Source: Phycicoccus sp. M110.8 (GTDB lineage: Bacteria > Actinomycetota > Actinomycetes > Actinomycetales > Dermatophilaceae). Taken from it: a DNA stretch of 64,000 bases. Below are positions 43,586 through 56,295 of the stretch, in pieces; positions within the stretch are counted from its first letter, which is position 1; each line of letters opens with the position of its first letter. Location: NCBI RefSeq assembly GCF_032464895.1, contig NZ_JAWDIC010000001.1, positions 744,001 to 808,000 of the forward strand, given 5' to 3'. Made by a program: the position numbers and the translations under genes. The notes beneath the pieces were generated by a model, which was not told the DNA's origin, did no database searches, and was given only the letters and a program-made list of their open reading frames with translations.

Positions 43586-44853
43586 TAGGCCCCCTCGCCC
43601 TTGCGGTAGATCTGGCCGTCGGCGGCCGGCATCCGCAGCCGCTGCGAGGCGAACGCGAGGACCAGCAGCGTCGTGACGTACGGCGTCGTGCCGGTCAGCT
43701 CGGCCGGCACGGCGTCGGCGGCGAAGTACCACCAGGCGACGAGCACGCCCACGACGAGCGCCAGGATCCCCTGCACGAGCCGGCGGTTGCGCACGATCTG
43801 CCACACGCCGACGGCCACGAGGATGACGGCGAACAGCAGCAGGAACGCGTGCACCGTCGCGCCACCGCGCAGCTGCACCGCGTCGGTGTAGCCGAACAGG
43901 GCCGCGCCGCTGAGCAGGCCGCCGGGCCGCCAGTTGCCGAAGATCATGGCCGCGAGGCCGATGTAGCCGCGGCCGCCGGTCTGGCCGTCGCGGTAGATGT
44001 TCGCGGCGACGAGGGCGAGGAACCCGCCACCGAGGCCGGCGAGGCCACCGGAGACCAGCACGGCGAGGAACTTGTACCGGAGCACGTGCACGCCGAGCGA
44101 CTCCGCTGCCACCGGCGACTCGCCGACCGACCGCAGCCGCAGCCCGAACGGCGTGCGCCACAGCACCCACCACGTCCCCACGAACAGCAGCACCGCGATG
44201 ATCGTCAGGATCGACAGGTTGGTGCACAGCGCCCGCAGCACGGCGGCGAGGTCGCTGACGAAGAACCAGTTCTTGCGCTCGATGTCGCCGAGCCCGTCGG
44301 AGACCCCCGGCAGCGTGAACGCCGGCAGGTCCTTGATCGGCGGCGACTGCGTCGGGCCACCGCCGGGCAGCCCGCTGAAGAACCGGGCGGCGAGGTACTT
44401 GGCCACGCCGAGCCCGACGATGTTGATGGCAACACCCGAGACGATGTGGTCGACCCCGAACGTCACGGTGGCGACGGCGTGGATGAGGCCGCCGAGCATG
44501 CCCATGAGGATCGCGCCGACGACGCCCATCCACGGACCCATGTGGTACCCGAAGAAGCCGGCCCCCCACGTGCCGAGGATCATCATGCCCTCGAGGCCGA
44601 TGTTGACCACGCCCGCGCGCTCGGACCACAGGCCACCGAGGCCCGCGAGCCCGATCGGGACCGCGAGCCCGATGGCCGCGGCCAGGGCGCCCGAGGAGGC
44701 GATGTCGTCGGCACCCGTGACCACCCGCAGCACCGCGATGACGGCGAGGACGCCCACCGCGACGACGGCATACTCGCGCAGGCCGTAGCGGCGCCGCTTC
44801 GGCGCGCCGGCCGTCACCGGCTTGGTGCCGACCTCGAGACCTGCGGCGCTCAT
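43585..44853 (-). CDS. Nucleoside ABC importer, permease subunit 2
   Basis: A 422-residue membrane protein of the BPD_transp_2 family used by BMP-type nucleoside importers. It has ten or so helices with the conserved FSERAGVVNIGLEGMM-type motif (here LWSERAGVVNIGLEGMMILG), the GVDHIVSGVAINIVGLG loop, and GGFLALVAANIYRDGQTGGRGYIGLAAMIFGNW. The C-terminal helix pair with PAELTGTTPYVTTLLVLAFAS is longer than in many relatives. ATG 44853 overlaps the stop of permease 1 by four bases. Confidence 0.93.
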   Translation of the reverse strand: MSAAGLEVGTKPVTAGAPKRRRYGLREYAVVAVGVLAVIAVLRVVTGADDIASSGALAAAIGLAVPIGLAGLGGLWSERAGVVNIGLEGMMILGTWGAGFFGYHMGPWMGVVGAILMGMLGGLIHAVATVTFGVDHIVSGVAINIVGLGVAKYLAARFFSGLPGGGPTQSPPIKDLPAFTLPGVSDGLGDIERKNWFFVSDLAAVLRALCTNLSILTIIAVLLFVGTWWVLWRTPFGLRLRSVGESPVAAESLGVHVLRYKFLAVLVSGGLAGLGGGFLALVAANIYRDGQTGGRGYIGLAAMIFGNWRPGGLLSGAALFGYTDAVQLRGGATVHAFLLLFAVILVAVGVWQIVRNRRLVQGILALVVGVLVAWWYFAADAVPAELTGTTPYVTTLLVLAFASQRLRMPAADGQIYRKGEGA

Positions 44854-45961
44854 GCCGGGGCTCCTTCCGTCGCCGGGGCCTTGGGCTGGGCGGCCAGCTC
44901 CCGGGACACGCGCTGCTGCTCGAGGCGCTTGTCGGTGCGGCGGATCAGCTCGTAGGCGATGACGACCGCGAAGAGGATGACGCCCTGGATGATGAAGACG
45001 ATCTCCTGGGCCACGCCCGCGGTGATCTGCAGGGCATTGGACTGGATGTCGAGGAACGCCCACAGCACCGACGCGAACGCGATGCCGACGGCGTTGTTGC
45101 GGCCAAGCAGGGCGATGGCGATGCCGGCGAACCCGAGGCCGGACTGGAACGTGGTGCCGTAGTTGTGGTCCTGCCCGAACAGCAGTGGCATGCCGATGAG
45201 CCCGGCGAGCGCGCCCGACGCGATCATCGCCGTCATCACCATCCGCGGGACCTTGACGCCGCTGGCGACGGCCGCGGTCTCGGACCGGCCGGTGGCGCGC
45301 AGGTCGAAGCCGAACCGCGTCTTGCCGAGCACGAACCAGTAGGCCAGCCCGACGAGGATCGCGAGCACGATCAGCGTGTAGACGCGGTTGGTCGCACCCG
45401 GGATGAGCTTCAGGCCCTGGAGCTGGGAGGAGTCGGGGATCGTCTTGGTGTTGACCGCGTTGCTCCCCTCCTGCCGGTCGGCGACCTTGAGCAGGAGCCA
45501 GCTGACGACGCCGGTGGCGATGGCGTTGAGCATGATCGTGGAGATCACCTCGGAGACGCCGCGCTTGACCTTGAGGTATGCCGCGATGCTGGCCCAGAGG
45601 CCGCCGGCCACCATCGCGACGACGATGGACGCGAGGATGTTGAGCCACCCCGGCAGCCACGCCTGGCCGGCGAAGACCGCAGCCGCGAAGACGGCAACGC
45701 GGTACTGGCCGTCGACGCCGATGTTGAACAGGTTCATCCGGAAGCCGACCGCCACGGCGACGGCCGACAGGTAGTAGACGGTGGCGGCGTTGACGATCTG
45801 CACCGTCTGGCGCGGCTTCGGCACGTGCAGGATCGTCTTCCAGACGTCGCCGACCGGGTCGCCGAAGAGGGCGAGGATGAGCGAGGTGATGACGAAGGCG
45901 ACGACGAGCGCCAGCACCGGTGCCGCGAGGCCCAACAGGATCCGGCGGGGGTTGAGCCGGT

Positions 45962-45965
<4 letters not shown>
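44850..45965 (-). CDS. Nucleoside ABC importer, permease subunit 1
   Basis: A 371-residue permease with VGFRMNLFNIGVDGQYRVAVFAAAVFAGQAW, the VKRGVSEVISTIMLNAIATGVVSWLL loop, and the GFDLRATGRSETAAVASGVKVPR coupling region typical of the family. About nine hydrophobic helices. ATG 45965 overlaps the stop of the ATPase gene (ATGA), and its own end overlaps permease 2, giving a stoichiometrically coupled unit. Confidence 0.93.
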
Positions 45966-47473
<1,508 letters not shown>

Positions 47474-47624
47474 GCCCGCCGGAGACGTCTGCGCTGCGGT
47501 CCGCTGCAGGGGTGGGGAGGCGGTGATGGGTCACGCTCCTGGTCCGGGCCCGCGGCGTCGCGAGCAGTGTGGCGCTGGGGGCCCGCCGGGTTCCGGCGGA
47601 CGGAGGGGCCGAGGTCGGGGAAGC

Positions 47625-47666
47625 ACACGGCCCGGGTCAGACGCTACCGCGCCGCCCGGGCCGTGT
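47625..47666. terminator. Intercistronic hairpin after the binding-protein gene
   Basis: ACACGGCCCGGG (47625-47636) pairs perfectly with CCCGGGCCGTGT (47655-47666) around an 18-base loop. It is just downstream of the BMP gene stop (47687), so partial termination here would give more binding protein than transporter. Confidence 0.6.
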
Positions 47667-47686
47667 AACCAACCCTCAGCCGGTGA

Positions 47687-48763
47687 TCAGGGGGTCGTGG
47701 GGACCTTGATCTTGCCGGAGATGATGTCCTGCTTGTAGGCGTCGAGCTTGGCCTTGATGTCCGACAGGTGGTCGCCGGTCGTGGAGTAGTCCACACCGCC
47801 GGCCTTGAGGTCGTACACGTTGTTGCCCGTGAGCTCCTTGCCCTCCGAGGCCGACTTGATGAAGTCGTACACGGCGACGTCGACCTTCTTGATCATCGAG
47901 GTCAGGATGACGTCGCGGACCTCGGCCGGGGCGGTGAGCGCCTGGTCGGAGTCGACACCGATCGCCCAGTGGTTCGGGCCGGCCGCCTTGGCCGCGGTGA
48001 AGACACCGCCGCCGGAGCCACCCGCGGCGTGGTACACGATGTCCGCGCCCTTCTGGAACATGCCCTCGGCCGCGGTCTTGCCCTTGGCCGGGTCACCGAA
48101 GCCGCTGAAGTCCGGCGGCTGGGTGAGGTACTGGGAGTCGATCTTGATGTTCGGCTTGACCGCCTTGGCGCCGGCGATGTAGCCCGCCTCGAACTTCTTG
48201 ATCAGCGGGACGTTGACGCCGCCGACGAAGCCGATGTGGTTCGTCTTGGTCTTCAGCGCGGCCGCCGCGCCGACGAGGAACGAGCCCTCGTTCTCGGCAA
48301 AGGTGATCTGGTCGACGTTCGGGCCCTTGGAGTCCGCCGAGGCGTCGTCGACGATGGCGAAGTGGACGTCCGGGTTGTCCTTGGCGGCCTTGCCGACGGA
48401 CGCGGCGTAGGCGAAGCCGACGGCGACCACGTGCGTGTAGCCGGCGTCGACGAGCTGCTGCAGGCGCTCCTCGCGGGCGGCCTCGTTCTCACCGTTGACG
48501 GCCGCGGCCTCCTTGGTGTCGACACCGAGCTCCGACTTGGCCTTGTCCAGGCCGGCGGCGGCGGCGTCGTTGAACGACTGGTCACCGCGACCACCCACGT
48601 CGTAGGCCATGCCGACCTTGAGCTTCTTGCCGCTCGAGCTCGAGCCGCTGGCGCTGCCGCTGCTCGAGCTGGTACCGCCCGAGCCGTTGCCCGAGTCACC
48701 GCACGCGGCCAGGGCCAGTGCTGCCACTGACACGACCGCTGCAACCTTCATCGTGTGACGCAA
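47687..48763 (-). CDS. BMP family nucleoside-binding lipoprotein
   Basis: Extracytoplasmic binding protein of the PnrA/TmpC/BmpA type. A 358-residue precursor with a lipobox (ALAAC) behind a short signal, a Ser/Gly linker, then the BMP domain: KVGMAYDVGGRGDQSFNDAAAAGL, GFAYAASVGKAAKDNPDVHFAIVDD, HIGFVGGVNVPLIKKFEAGYIAGA and HAAGGSGGGVFTAAK. TTG 48763 is preferred to ATG 48751 because AGGAGA lies at the correct distance from TTG. It heads the transporter gene cluster that ends with cdd. Confidence 0.92.
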   Translation of the reverse strand: MRHTMKVAAVVSVAALALAACGDSGNGSGGTSSSSGSASGSSSSGKKLKVGMAYDVGGRGDQSFNDAAAAGLDKAKSELGVDTKEAAAVNGENEAAREERLQQLVDAGYTHVVAVGFAYAASVGKAAKDNPDVHFAIVDDASADSKGPNVDQITFAENEGSFLVGAAAALKTKTNHIGFVGGVNVPLIKKFEAGYIAGAKAVKPNIKIDSQYLTQPPDFSGFGDPAKGKTAAEGMFQKGADIVYHAAGGSGGGVFTAAKAAGPNHWAIGVDSDQALTAPAEVRDVILTSMIKKVDVAVYDFIKSASEGKELTGNNVYDLKAGGVDYSTTGDHLSDIKAKLDAYKQDIISGKIKVPTTP

Positions 48764-48886
48764 GGCTGTCTCCTGTTCTTTGGTCTGCACGAGGCGCCAT
48801 GCTGCGCCACTAGGGCGGCAGGATAGCCGCAAGAACTCCGGGCTCCGACCGCCTTTGGCCGTAGAACTTGCAATTCCCGCAAACCG

Positions 48887-50104
48887 TTACCGATCCGCGA
48901 CGGTGCGCTCCCCCGAACTCTTGACCACGCCGGCCACGACCGCCCCGGCCAGCAGCCGCGCGCCGTGGGCCACGGACGTCTCGTCCACGACGAGGTCCCC
49001 CTGGTGCAGGTCGTAGGTGCGGCCGCCCGGCGTGCGGGTCCCGAGCCGGGCCATGGCGCCGGGCACGCGGCGCAGGTACCAGGCGAAGTCCTCCCCACCC
49101 AGCGACTGCGGGGTGCCGACCGCGCTCATGCCGCTGCCCTCGGTGGCCTGCCGCAGCACGTCGATGGCCGCGACGTCGTTGACCACGGGCGGCACGCCCT
49201 GGACGTGCTCGAGCACGGCCGTCACGGCATACGGCGCCACCACGTGCTGGACCGCCTCGGACAGCAGGGGGCCGATGGTGGTCCAGGCGGTGGCGTCCAG
49301 CATCCGCAGGGTGCCGGCGGCGGTGCCGGTCGGCGGGATGACGTTGGCGGCCTGGCCGGCGTGGACCTCGCCCCAGACCAGCGCGAAGGCGGTGCGCGGG
49401 TCGAGGCGCCGCGACAGGACCGCCGGCAGCTCGGTGACGACCTTCGCGAGCGCGAAGGTGAGGTCCTCGGTGAGGTGCGGGCGGGAGGTGTGGCCGCCCC
49501 GGCCGCTGAGGTGGACGGTCACGCGGTCGGCCGCGGCGGTGATCGGGCCCTCGCGCAGGCCGACGCTGCCCGCGTCGATGGTCGGGTCGCAGTGCACCGC
49601 GAAGACGGCGTCGACGCCGTCGAGGGCGCCCGCGGCGATGAGGTCGACCGCCCCTCCGGGGATGACCTCCTCGGCGGGCTGGAACAGCAGGCGGACACCG
49701 ATGCCCCGCTCCCGCAGGCCCTCCTCGTGCTCCTTGAGGGCCAGCCCCGCGCCGAGCACGGCCGCGACGTGGACGTCGTGGCCGCACGCGTGGCAGATGC
49801 CCTCGGTGGTGGAGGACCAGGTGAGCCCGGTGCGCTCGCTGACCGGCAGGGCGTCGAGGTCGGCCCGCAGCGCGACCCGGTATGCCGGCTGCTCGGCACC
49901 GAGGTCGGCGACCAGGCCGGAGACGGGCAGGGTGGTGACGGCGATGCCCGCCTCCCGCAGCCGCCGCTCGACGAGGCCGGTGGTGCGCAGCTCCCCCCGG
50001 GACAGCTCGGGGTGCGCGTGGATGTCGCGCTGGACCTCGAGCAGGTGGGGGGCGAGGGTCTCGACGCTGGCGCAGACCGCGTCCAGCAGGGGGTTGGTGC
50101 TCAT
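48887..50104 (-). CDS. M20 family amidohydrolase/peptidase
   Basis: A 405-residue di-metal amidohydrolase. It has RDIHAHPELSRGE at the N-terminus, the metal ligands in THE-CHACGHDVHVA region, FQPAEEVIPGG with its general-base Glu pair, VFAVHCDPTIDAG, a lid domain with SGRGGHTSRPH, and the late LGGEDFAWYL ligand. Related enzymes are aminoacylases or N-acyl-amino-acid hydrolases; the substrate is unknown. ATG 50104 lies eight bases after TACAGT. It precedes the BMP gene on the same strand by 123 bp. Confidence 0.92.
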   Translation of the reverse strand: MSTNPLLDAVCASVETLAPHLLEVQRDIHAHPELSRGELRTTGLVERRLREAGIAVTTLPVSGLVADLGAEQPAYRVALRADLDALPVSERTGLTWSSTTEGICHACGHDVHVAAVLGAGLALKEHEEGLRERGIGVRLLFQPAEEVIPGGAVDLIAAGALDGVDAVFAVHCDPTIDAGSVGLREGPITAAADRVTVHLSGRGGHTSRPHLTEDLTFALAKVVTELPAVLSRRLDPRTAFALVWGEVHAGQAANVIPPTGTAAGTLRMLDATAWTTIGPLLSEAVQHVVAPYAVTAVLEHVQGVPPVVNDVAAIDVLRQATEGSGMSAVGTPQSLGGEDFAWYLRRVPGAMARLGTRTPGGRTYDLHQGDLVVDETSVAHGARLLAGAVVAGVVKSSGERTVADR

Positions 50105-50112
50105 CAGGGCGC

Positions 50113-50118
50113 ACTGTA
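50113..50118 (-). promoter_or_regulatory. -10 hexamer (TACAGT) for the amidohydrolase gene
   Basis: On the minus strand TACAGT ends eight bases before ATG 50104. Confidence 0.35.
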
Positions 50119-50135
50119 CCCGTGCCCGGCATGCG

Positions 50136-50183
50136 GTCTTTGAGCGATCTGCGCGGTCCCGGCCGCCGCGACCGCTCAAAGAC
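50136..50183. terminator. Hairpin, CTTTGAGCG family, copy 1
   Basis: GTCTTTGAGCG at the left pairs with CGCTCAAAGAC at the right, with further GCGGTC/GACCGC pairing inside. It lies after the mutase gene and before the amidohydrolase promoter. It shares its arm sequence with the hairpin at 55042-55099. Confidence 0.65.
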
Positions 50184-50240
50184 GAGAGGACACCGGACTC
50201 GCGGGCGCCTGCCGGCCAAGGTCTGCCGGCCGCGCGGAGG

Positions 50241-51836
<1,596 letters not shown>

Positions 51837-51843
51837 GCCGCAC

Positions 51844-51849
51844 ACCATA
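51844..51849 (-). promoter_or_regulatory. -10 hexamer (TATGGT) for the mutase gene
   Basis: On the minus strand TATGGT ends seven bases before ATG 51836. Confidence 0.4.
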
Positions 51850-51870
51850 GTGAGCGGGTATGCCGCCTGC

Positions 51871-52452
51871 TCATGGCTCGTGGCCAACCTCACCCGAGGG
51901 GGACGTGTGGCGACGACACACGTGACCACCCACCCCCGTCCGGGGGTTCGACTGGTAGCCGAGCTCGGCCCGTCGCTCGTCCCAGCGAGCGGAGAGCTGC
52001 TGCATCTCCTCGGTGACGAACTCGAGGAAGTGGACGCTGAGCGCCAGCCGGTCCCCCGCGCCCGACCCGCGACCGCCGACCTCCTCCACGCCCTCCCGCA
52101 GGGCGGCGGTGAGCGGCTCGTAGATCCGGGGGGTGTTGAGCATGACGTCGTGCCAGGCGTCGTCGGCCACGACGTAGACGTCGCGCCGGGTGCCCGGCTC
52201 GCGCTCGCGGTGGATCATCCGCATCTGCTGCAGGTGCCGCACCGCACCGGACACCGAGGCCGCGCTGACCGACAGGGCCTCCCCGATCTCGGCCGCCGTC
52301 ATCCGCCCGTCCTCGTCGGCCAGCAGCGCGGCGAACACCCGGGAGGGCAGGCGCTGCATCCCCGCCTCGGTGAGGGCCGAGCCGAACCGCTCGACGAACC
52401 GAGTGGCGTCGCGGCGGTCGGCGTCGGGCTGTCGGGCAGCGCGGGAACTCAT
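51871..52452 (-). CDS. GbsR/MarR-type transcriptional regulator
   Basis: A 193-residue winged-helix regulator. The DNA-binding region spans ~38-95 ([46 protein letters not shown] and the wing [14 protein letters not shown]). The C-terminal half is helical and probably dimerises. It is divergent from an ABC exporter with only 54 bp between starts, containing a TTCAG...CTGAA palindrome. Repression of the exporter and itself is the natural reading. Confidence 0.88.
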   Translation of the reverse strand: MSSRAARQPDADRRDATRFVERFGSALTEAGMQRLPSRVFAALLADEDGRMTAAEIGEALSVSAASVSGAVRHLQQMRMIHREREPGTRRDVYVVADDAWHDVMLNTPRIYEPLTAALREGVEEVGGRGSGAGDRLALSVHFLEFVTEEMQQLSARWDERRAELGYQSNPRTGVGGHVCRRHTSPSGEVGHEP

Positions 52453-52470
52453 GCGAGCAACTTTAGATCA

Positions 52471-52499
52471 TTCAGTATCTTCTGAAAACTGTGTACACT
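52471..52499 (+). promoter_or_regulatory. Exporter promoter with overlapping TTCAG-N6-CTGAA operator
   Basis: The palindrome TTCAGTATCTTCTGAA occupies 52471-52486. A TACACT -10 hexamer is at 52494-52499, exactly seven bases before ATG 52507. TTCAGT could serve as the -35 element at 17-base spacing. Binding there would block transcription. Confidence 0.55.
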
Positions 52500-52506
52500 C
52501 GGCGGC

Positions 52507-53433
52507 ATGGATGCAGTGCTCGAGGCCTCCGGCCTGCGCAAGACGTTCGGCTCCACGGTCGCCCTCGACGGCCTCGACCTCACGGTCCACCGTGGTGAGG
52601 TCCACGGCTTCCTCGGGCCCAACGGCGCCGGGAAGTCCACCACCATCCGCATCCTGCTCGGGCTGCTGCGCGCCGACGGCGGCTCGGTCAGCCTCCTCGG
52701 CAGGGACCCCTGGCGGGACGCCACCGAGCTGCACCGGCAGCTGGCCTACGTCCCCGGCGACGTCGTCCTGTGGCCCAACCTCACCGGCGGCGAGGTCATC
52801 GACCTGCTCGGCCGCCTGCGCGGCGGCGTCGACCGGGCGCGCCGCGACGAGCTGCTCACGCTGTTCGAGCTCGACCCCACGAAGAAGGGCCGCTCCTACT
52901 CCAAGGGCAACCGGCAGAAGGTCGCCCTCGTGGCGGCGCTGGCCAGCGACGTCCCGCTGCTGGTCCTCGACGAGCCGACGTCCGGCCTCGACCCCTTGAT
53001 GGAGAAGGTCTTCGAGGCCCAGGTCGCCCGGGCCAGGACCGAGGGGCGGACGGTCCTGCTGTCGAGCCACATCCTGTCCGAGGTGGAGGCCACCGCCGAC
53101 CGGGTGAGCATCGTGCAGGCCGGCCGCATCGTCGACTCCGGCACCCTCGCCGACCTGCGGCACCTGACGCGCACCAGTGTCACCGCGACCCTGGGCACGG
53201 TTCCGGACCTGGAGCAGGTCCGGGCATGGCCGGGCGTGGACGGGGTGCGCGTCGACCGCGACCGGCTGGTCATGTCGGTCGAGTCCAGCGCCGTGGGCGA
53301 CGTGGTCGGGCGCCTCGGCGGCTACCGCATCGACGCCCTCACCTGCCAGCCGCCGACCCTCGAGGAGCTGTTCCTCTCGCAGTACCGCGACGACCTGTCC
53401 GCCGCGTCCCGGGGCGAGGAGGTCCGGGCGTGA
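52507..53433 (+). CDS. ABC exporter ATPase
   Basis: A 308-residue ATPase with Walker A GPNGAGKS (~39-46), signature [15 protein letters not shown] (a variant of LSGGQ), Walker [13 protein letters not shown], and the H-loop SSHILSE. The C-terminal ~90 residues are the accessory domain of drug/antibiotic exporters. The gene is likely leaderless. Its stop overlaps the permease start by GTGA. Confidence 0.93.
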   Translation: MDAVLEASGLRKTFGSTVALDGLDLTVHRGEVHGFLGPNGAGKSTTIRILLGLLRADGGSVSLLGRDPWRDATELHRQLAYVPGDVVLWPNLTGGEVIDLLGRLRGGVDRARRDELLTLFELDPTKKGRSYSKGNRQKVALVAALASDVPLLVLDEPTSGLDPLMEKVFEAQVARARTEGRTVLLSSHILSEVEATADRVSIVQAGRIVDSGTLADLRHLTRTSVTATLGTVPDLEQVRAWPGVDGVRVDRDRLVMSVESSAVGDVVGRLGGYRIDALTCQPPTLEELFLSQYRDDLSAASRGEEVRA

Positions 53434-55016
53434 GCACCTTCGCCGGGACCTGGCCGCTGCTGCGCCTGGCGTGGCGGCGCGACCGGTGGGTGGTGACCGC
53501 CAGCGTGCTCGCGCTCGTGGTGACGGCCTACTCCTCGATGGTGGCCACCCTCGACCTCTACCCCACCGACGCCGAGGCCGCCGCCGGTGCCAGGGTCATG
53601 GCCGACAACCCGTCCATCACAGCCCTCTACGGCCCCCTCCCGTCGCTCACCGCCCCGGCGGTCGGCGTCCTCAAGACGATCATGTTGGGCAGCGTCTTCA
53701 CCGCGTTCCTCGCGTTCGCGCTCGTGCGCCGGCACACCCGCACCGAGGAGGAGGAAGGCCGCTTCGAGCTCGTGGCCGGCGGCGTGGTCGGGCGCCGCGC
53801 GCCGCTGGCCGCGGCAGTCCTGCTCGCCACGGCGACCGTCCTCGCGACCGGCGGCCTGTCCGCCCTCAGCCTCGTGGCGACCGGCGTCGACCCGACCGGG
53901 TCGCTGGCCCTCGGCGTCGTCGAGGTGGTCGCCGGGCTCGTCATGGTCGGCATCACCGCCGTCGCCTGCCAGCTGACCACGACCGCACGGGGAGCAGGCG
54001 GGCTGGCGCTGACGATCCTGCTGCTCGCCTTCGTCGTCCGGGCGGTGGCCGACACCTCCACCGACGGCCAGGACCTCGCGTACGCCTCCTTCCTCGGCTG
54101 GGCCGAGCGGGTCAGCCCCTTCGGCGACAACCGGCTCTGGCTGGTGCTGCCGGCCGTGGCAGCCCTGGCGGGGCTGCTCGTCGTCGCCGACGTCCTGCTG
54201 CAGCGCCGCGACCTCGGGTCGGGCCTCTGGGCCGCGCGGCCCGGGCCGGCGCGCGCCGCAGCCTCGCTCGGCTCCCCGCTGGGCCTGGCCTGGCGGCTGC
54301 AGCGCGGGGCCGTGCTGGGCTGGACCATCGGGTATGCCGTCCTCGGCCTGGTCGTCGGCAGCATCGCCCGGTCGGTCGACGAGATCGCCAGCAGCCCCGG
54401 CATCGAGGAGATGTTCCGCAAGATGAGCGGCGGGCAGGGGTCGCTGCTCGAGGTCTTCTTCGGCACGGAGATCCGGTTCCTCGCCGTCGGCGCCGCGGCA
54501 TACGGCATCACCACGGCCCTGCGGCTGCGGTCGGAGGAGAGCGGCGGCCGCGCCGAGGTCACGCTCGCCACCAACGTGGGCCGGTGGCGCTGGCTGTCCA
54601 GCCACGTGCTCGTCGCCGTCCTGGGTTCGCTGTGGCTGCTCGTCGTCATGGGGCTGTCCGCCGGACTGTCCGGGGGCGCGGTGAGCGAGGTCGGCGTCGC
54701 CGAGGTCCTGCCCGCAGCCCTGGCGACCGCCCCGGCCGTGCTCGTCTGCGTGGCCCTGACGGTGCTGCTGTTCGGGACGGTGCCCCGGTGGACGGCGGCG
54801 GCGTGGGGCCTGCTCGCGGCGTTCGTCCTCATCGGCGAGCTCGGTCCCCTCGTCGACCTGCCCGGGTGGGCGATGGGGCTGTCGCCGTTCGACCACCTAG
54901 GCAGCCTGCCGGGCGGGGACGCGAACCTCGTCGGCCTCACGGGCCTGCTGCTCGTGGCGCTCGCCGCGGGGGCCCTCGGGTATGCCGGGTTCCGCCGCCG
55001 CGACCTCGTCACCTGA
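53430..55016 (+). CDS. ABC exporter permease (12-TM, polyketide-antibiotic-exporter type)
   Basis: A 528-residue membrane protein made of two homologous ABC-2 permease halves, each with about six helices (first half from [24 protein letters not shown], second from [28 protein letters not shown]). The loop [19 protein letters not shown] and its counterpart [21 protein letters not shown] mark the two halves. Cargo unknown. GTG 53430 is coupled to the ATPase gene. Confidence 0.9.
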   Translation: MSTFAGTWPLLRLAWRRDRWVVTASVLALVVTAYSSMVATLDLYPTDAEAAAGARVMADNPSITALYGPLPSLTAPAVGVLKTIMLGSVFTAFLAFALVRRHTRTEEEEGRFELVAGGVVGRRAPLAAAVLLATATVLATGGLSALSLVATGVDPTGSLALGVVEVVAGLVMVGITAVACQLTTTARGAGGLALTILLLAFVVRAVADTSTDGQDLAYASFLGWAERVSPFGDNRLWLVLPAVAALAGLLVVADVLLQRRDLGSGLWAARPGPARAAASLGSPLGLAWRLQRGAVLGWTIGYAVLGLVVGSIARSVDEIASSPGIEEMFRKMSGGQGSLLEVFFGTEIRFLAVGAAAYGITTALRLRSEESGGRAEVTLATNVGRWRWLSSHVLVAVLGSLWLLVVMGLSAGLSGGAVSEVGVAEVLPAALATAPAVLVCVALTVLLFGTVPRWTAAAWGLLAAFVLIGELGPLVDLPGWAMGLSPFDHLGSLPGGDANLVGLTGLLLVALAAGALGYAGFRRRDLVT

Positions 55017-55041
55017 GCCGGCCGGTCCCGCGACCCCTTCC

Positions 55042-55099
55042 CCCGGGTCTTTGAGCGATAGCAGCGGTGATGACCGCTGCTATCGCTCAAAGACCCGGG
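55042..55099. terminator. Perfect 27-bp hairpin, CTTTGAGCG family, copy 2
   Basis: The arms, starting CCCGGGTCTTTGAGCGATAG, are fully complementary around a four-base loop. It is placed between the convergent exporter permease and guanylyltransferase genes, so it would stop both transcripts. The arm word GTCTTTGAGCGAT is shared with 50136-50183. Confidence 0.85.
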
Positions 55100-55114
55100 G
55101 AGGCAGAGCTGGGG

Positions 55115-56194
55115 TCAGAGCAGGTCGGTGCGGCCCTCCGACCGCAGCGCGTCGACGACGGCCTTGACCTCCTGGGCGCGGTCCCTGGCCACCACCAGGA
55201 CGGCGTCCGTGGTGTCGACCACGACGACGTCCTCGAGCCCGACCAGCGCCACCACGCGACCGGTCCCGGGGACGACGACCCCGGTGGCGTCGGCCACCCG
55301 CACCCGGTCCGCGGCCCCGAGGACCTGCACCCCCGGCATACCGTCCGCGTCGGGGAGCAGCTCCCCCAGCGAGGCGAAGTCGCCCACGTCGTCCCACCCG
55401 AACCCGCCGGGCACGACGGCCACGCGACCCGCCGCCGCCGCGGGCTCGGCGACCGCGTGGTCGATCGCGATCTTCTCCAGCCCGGGCCACGACTGCTCGA
55501 GGCGCGACGGGTCGGCCGCGAGCGCGCGCAGCCCCTGCGCCAGCTCGGGGTGCCACTGCGCCAGGAGGTCGAGCAGCACGCGTGCCTTGACGACGAACAT
55601 GCCTGCGTTCCAGCGGAACCGGCCGGTGGCGAGGTAGTCCTGCGCCCGCTCGCGGTCCGGCTTCTCGACGAACTGCACGACGGCGTGGGCAGGTCCCCCG
55701 CCCAGGCGCTCGCCCAGCTCGATGTAGCCGAACCCCGTCGCCGGGTGCGTCGGTTCGATGCCGATGGTCACGACGAGGTCGTCGGCCGCCGCTTCGACGG
55801 CAGCGGCCACGCAGGCCCGGAACGCGTCCTCGTCGCGGATCACGTGGTCGGCCGCGAACGAGCCGAGCACCGCCTCCGGGTCACGGGCCTCCAGCAGCGC
55901 GGCCGCCCACCCGATCGCGGCCATCGAGTCGCGCGGCGCCGGCTCGGCGAGCAGCTGGTCGCCGGGCAGGTCGGGCAGCTGCTCGCGGACGGCGTCGACG
56001 TGGGCCCTTCCGGTCACCACGAGCACGCGGTCGCCGGTCAGCGGGACGAGCCGGTCCCAGGTCGCCTGGAGCAGCGTGCGGCCGCTGCCGGTGAGGTCGT
56101 GCAGGAACTTCGGGGCGGCGGCGCGCGACAGCGGCCACAGGCGGGTGCCCGCTCCCCCGGCCGGGATCACGGCCCAGAAGTGGTCGGTCGACAT
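55115..56194 (-). CDS. manC: Mannose-1-phosphate guanylyltransferase
   Basis: Makes GDP-mannose from mannose 1-phosphate and GTP, the donor for mannolipids and glycans. The 359-residue protein has the nucleotidyltransferase start VIPAGGAGTRLWPLSRAAAPKFL, the sugar-binding GFGYIELGE, the VEKPDRERAQDYL lysine motif, and FRWNAGMFV. It lacks the C-terminal isomerase domain of bifunctional forms. ATG 56194 follows TAGCGT by seven bases. The adjacent GT4 gene is divergent. Confidence 0.93.
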   Translation of the reverse strand: MSTDHFWAVIPAGGAGTRLWPLSRAAAPKFLHDLTGSGRTLLQATWDRLVPLTGDRVLVVTGRAHVDAVREQLPDLPGDQLLAEPAPRDSMAAIGWAAALLEARDPEAVLGSFAADHVIRDEDAFRACVAAAVEAAADDLVVTIGIEPTHPATGFGYIELGERLGGGPAHAVVQFVEKPDRERAQDYLATGRFRWNAGMFVVKARVLLDLLAQWHPELAQGLRALAADPSRLEQSWPGLEKIAIDHAVAEPAAAAGRVAVVPGGFGWDDVGDFASLGELLPDADGMPGVQVLGAADRVRVADATGVVVPGTGRVVALVGLEDVVVVDTTDAVLVVARDRAQEVKAVVDALRSEGRTDLL

Positions 56195-56201
56195 GGCCGG
56201 A

Positions 56202-56207
56202 ACGCTA
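56202..56207 (-). promoter_or_regulatory. -10 hexamer (TAGCGT) for the guanylyltransferase gene
   Basis: On the minus strand TAGCGT ends seven bases before ATG 56194. Confidence 0.4.
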
Positions 56208-56295
56208 GCCGACCGCACCCTCCCGTCACCTGCCGCTCACCCGACACGCCCCCGGCCGTCGCCGTGGCCACACCCGCGCGGCGGACCGTGGAGGC

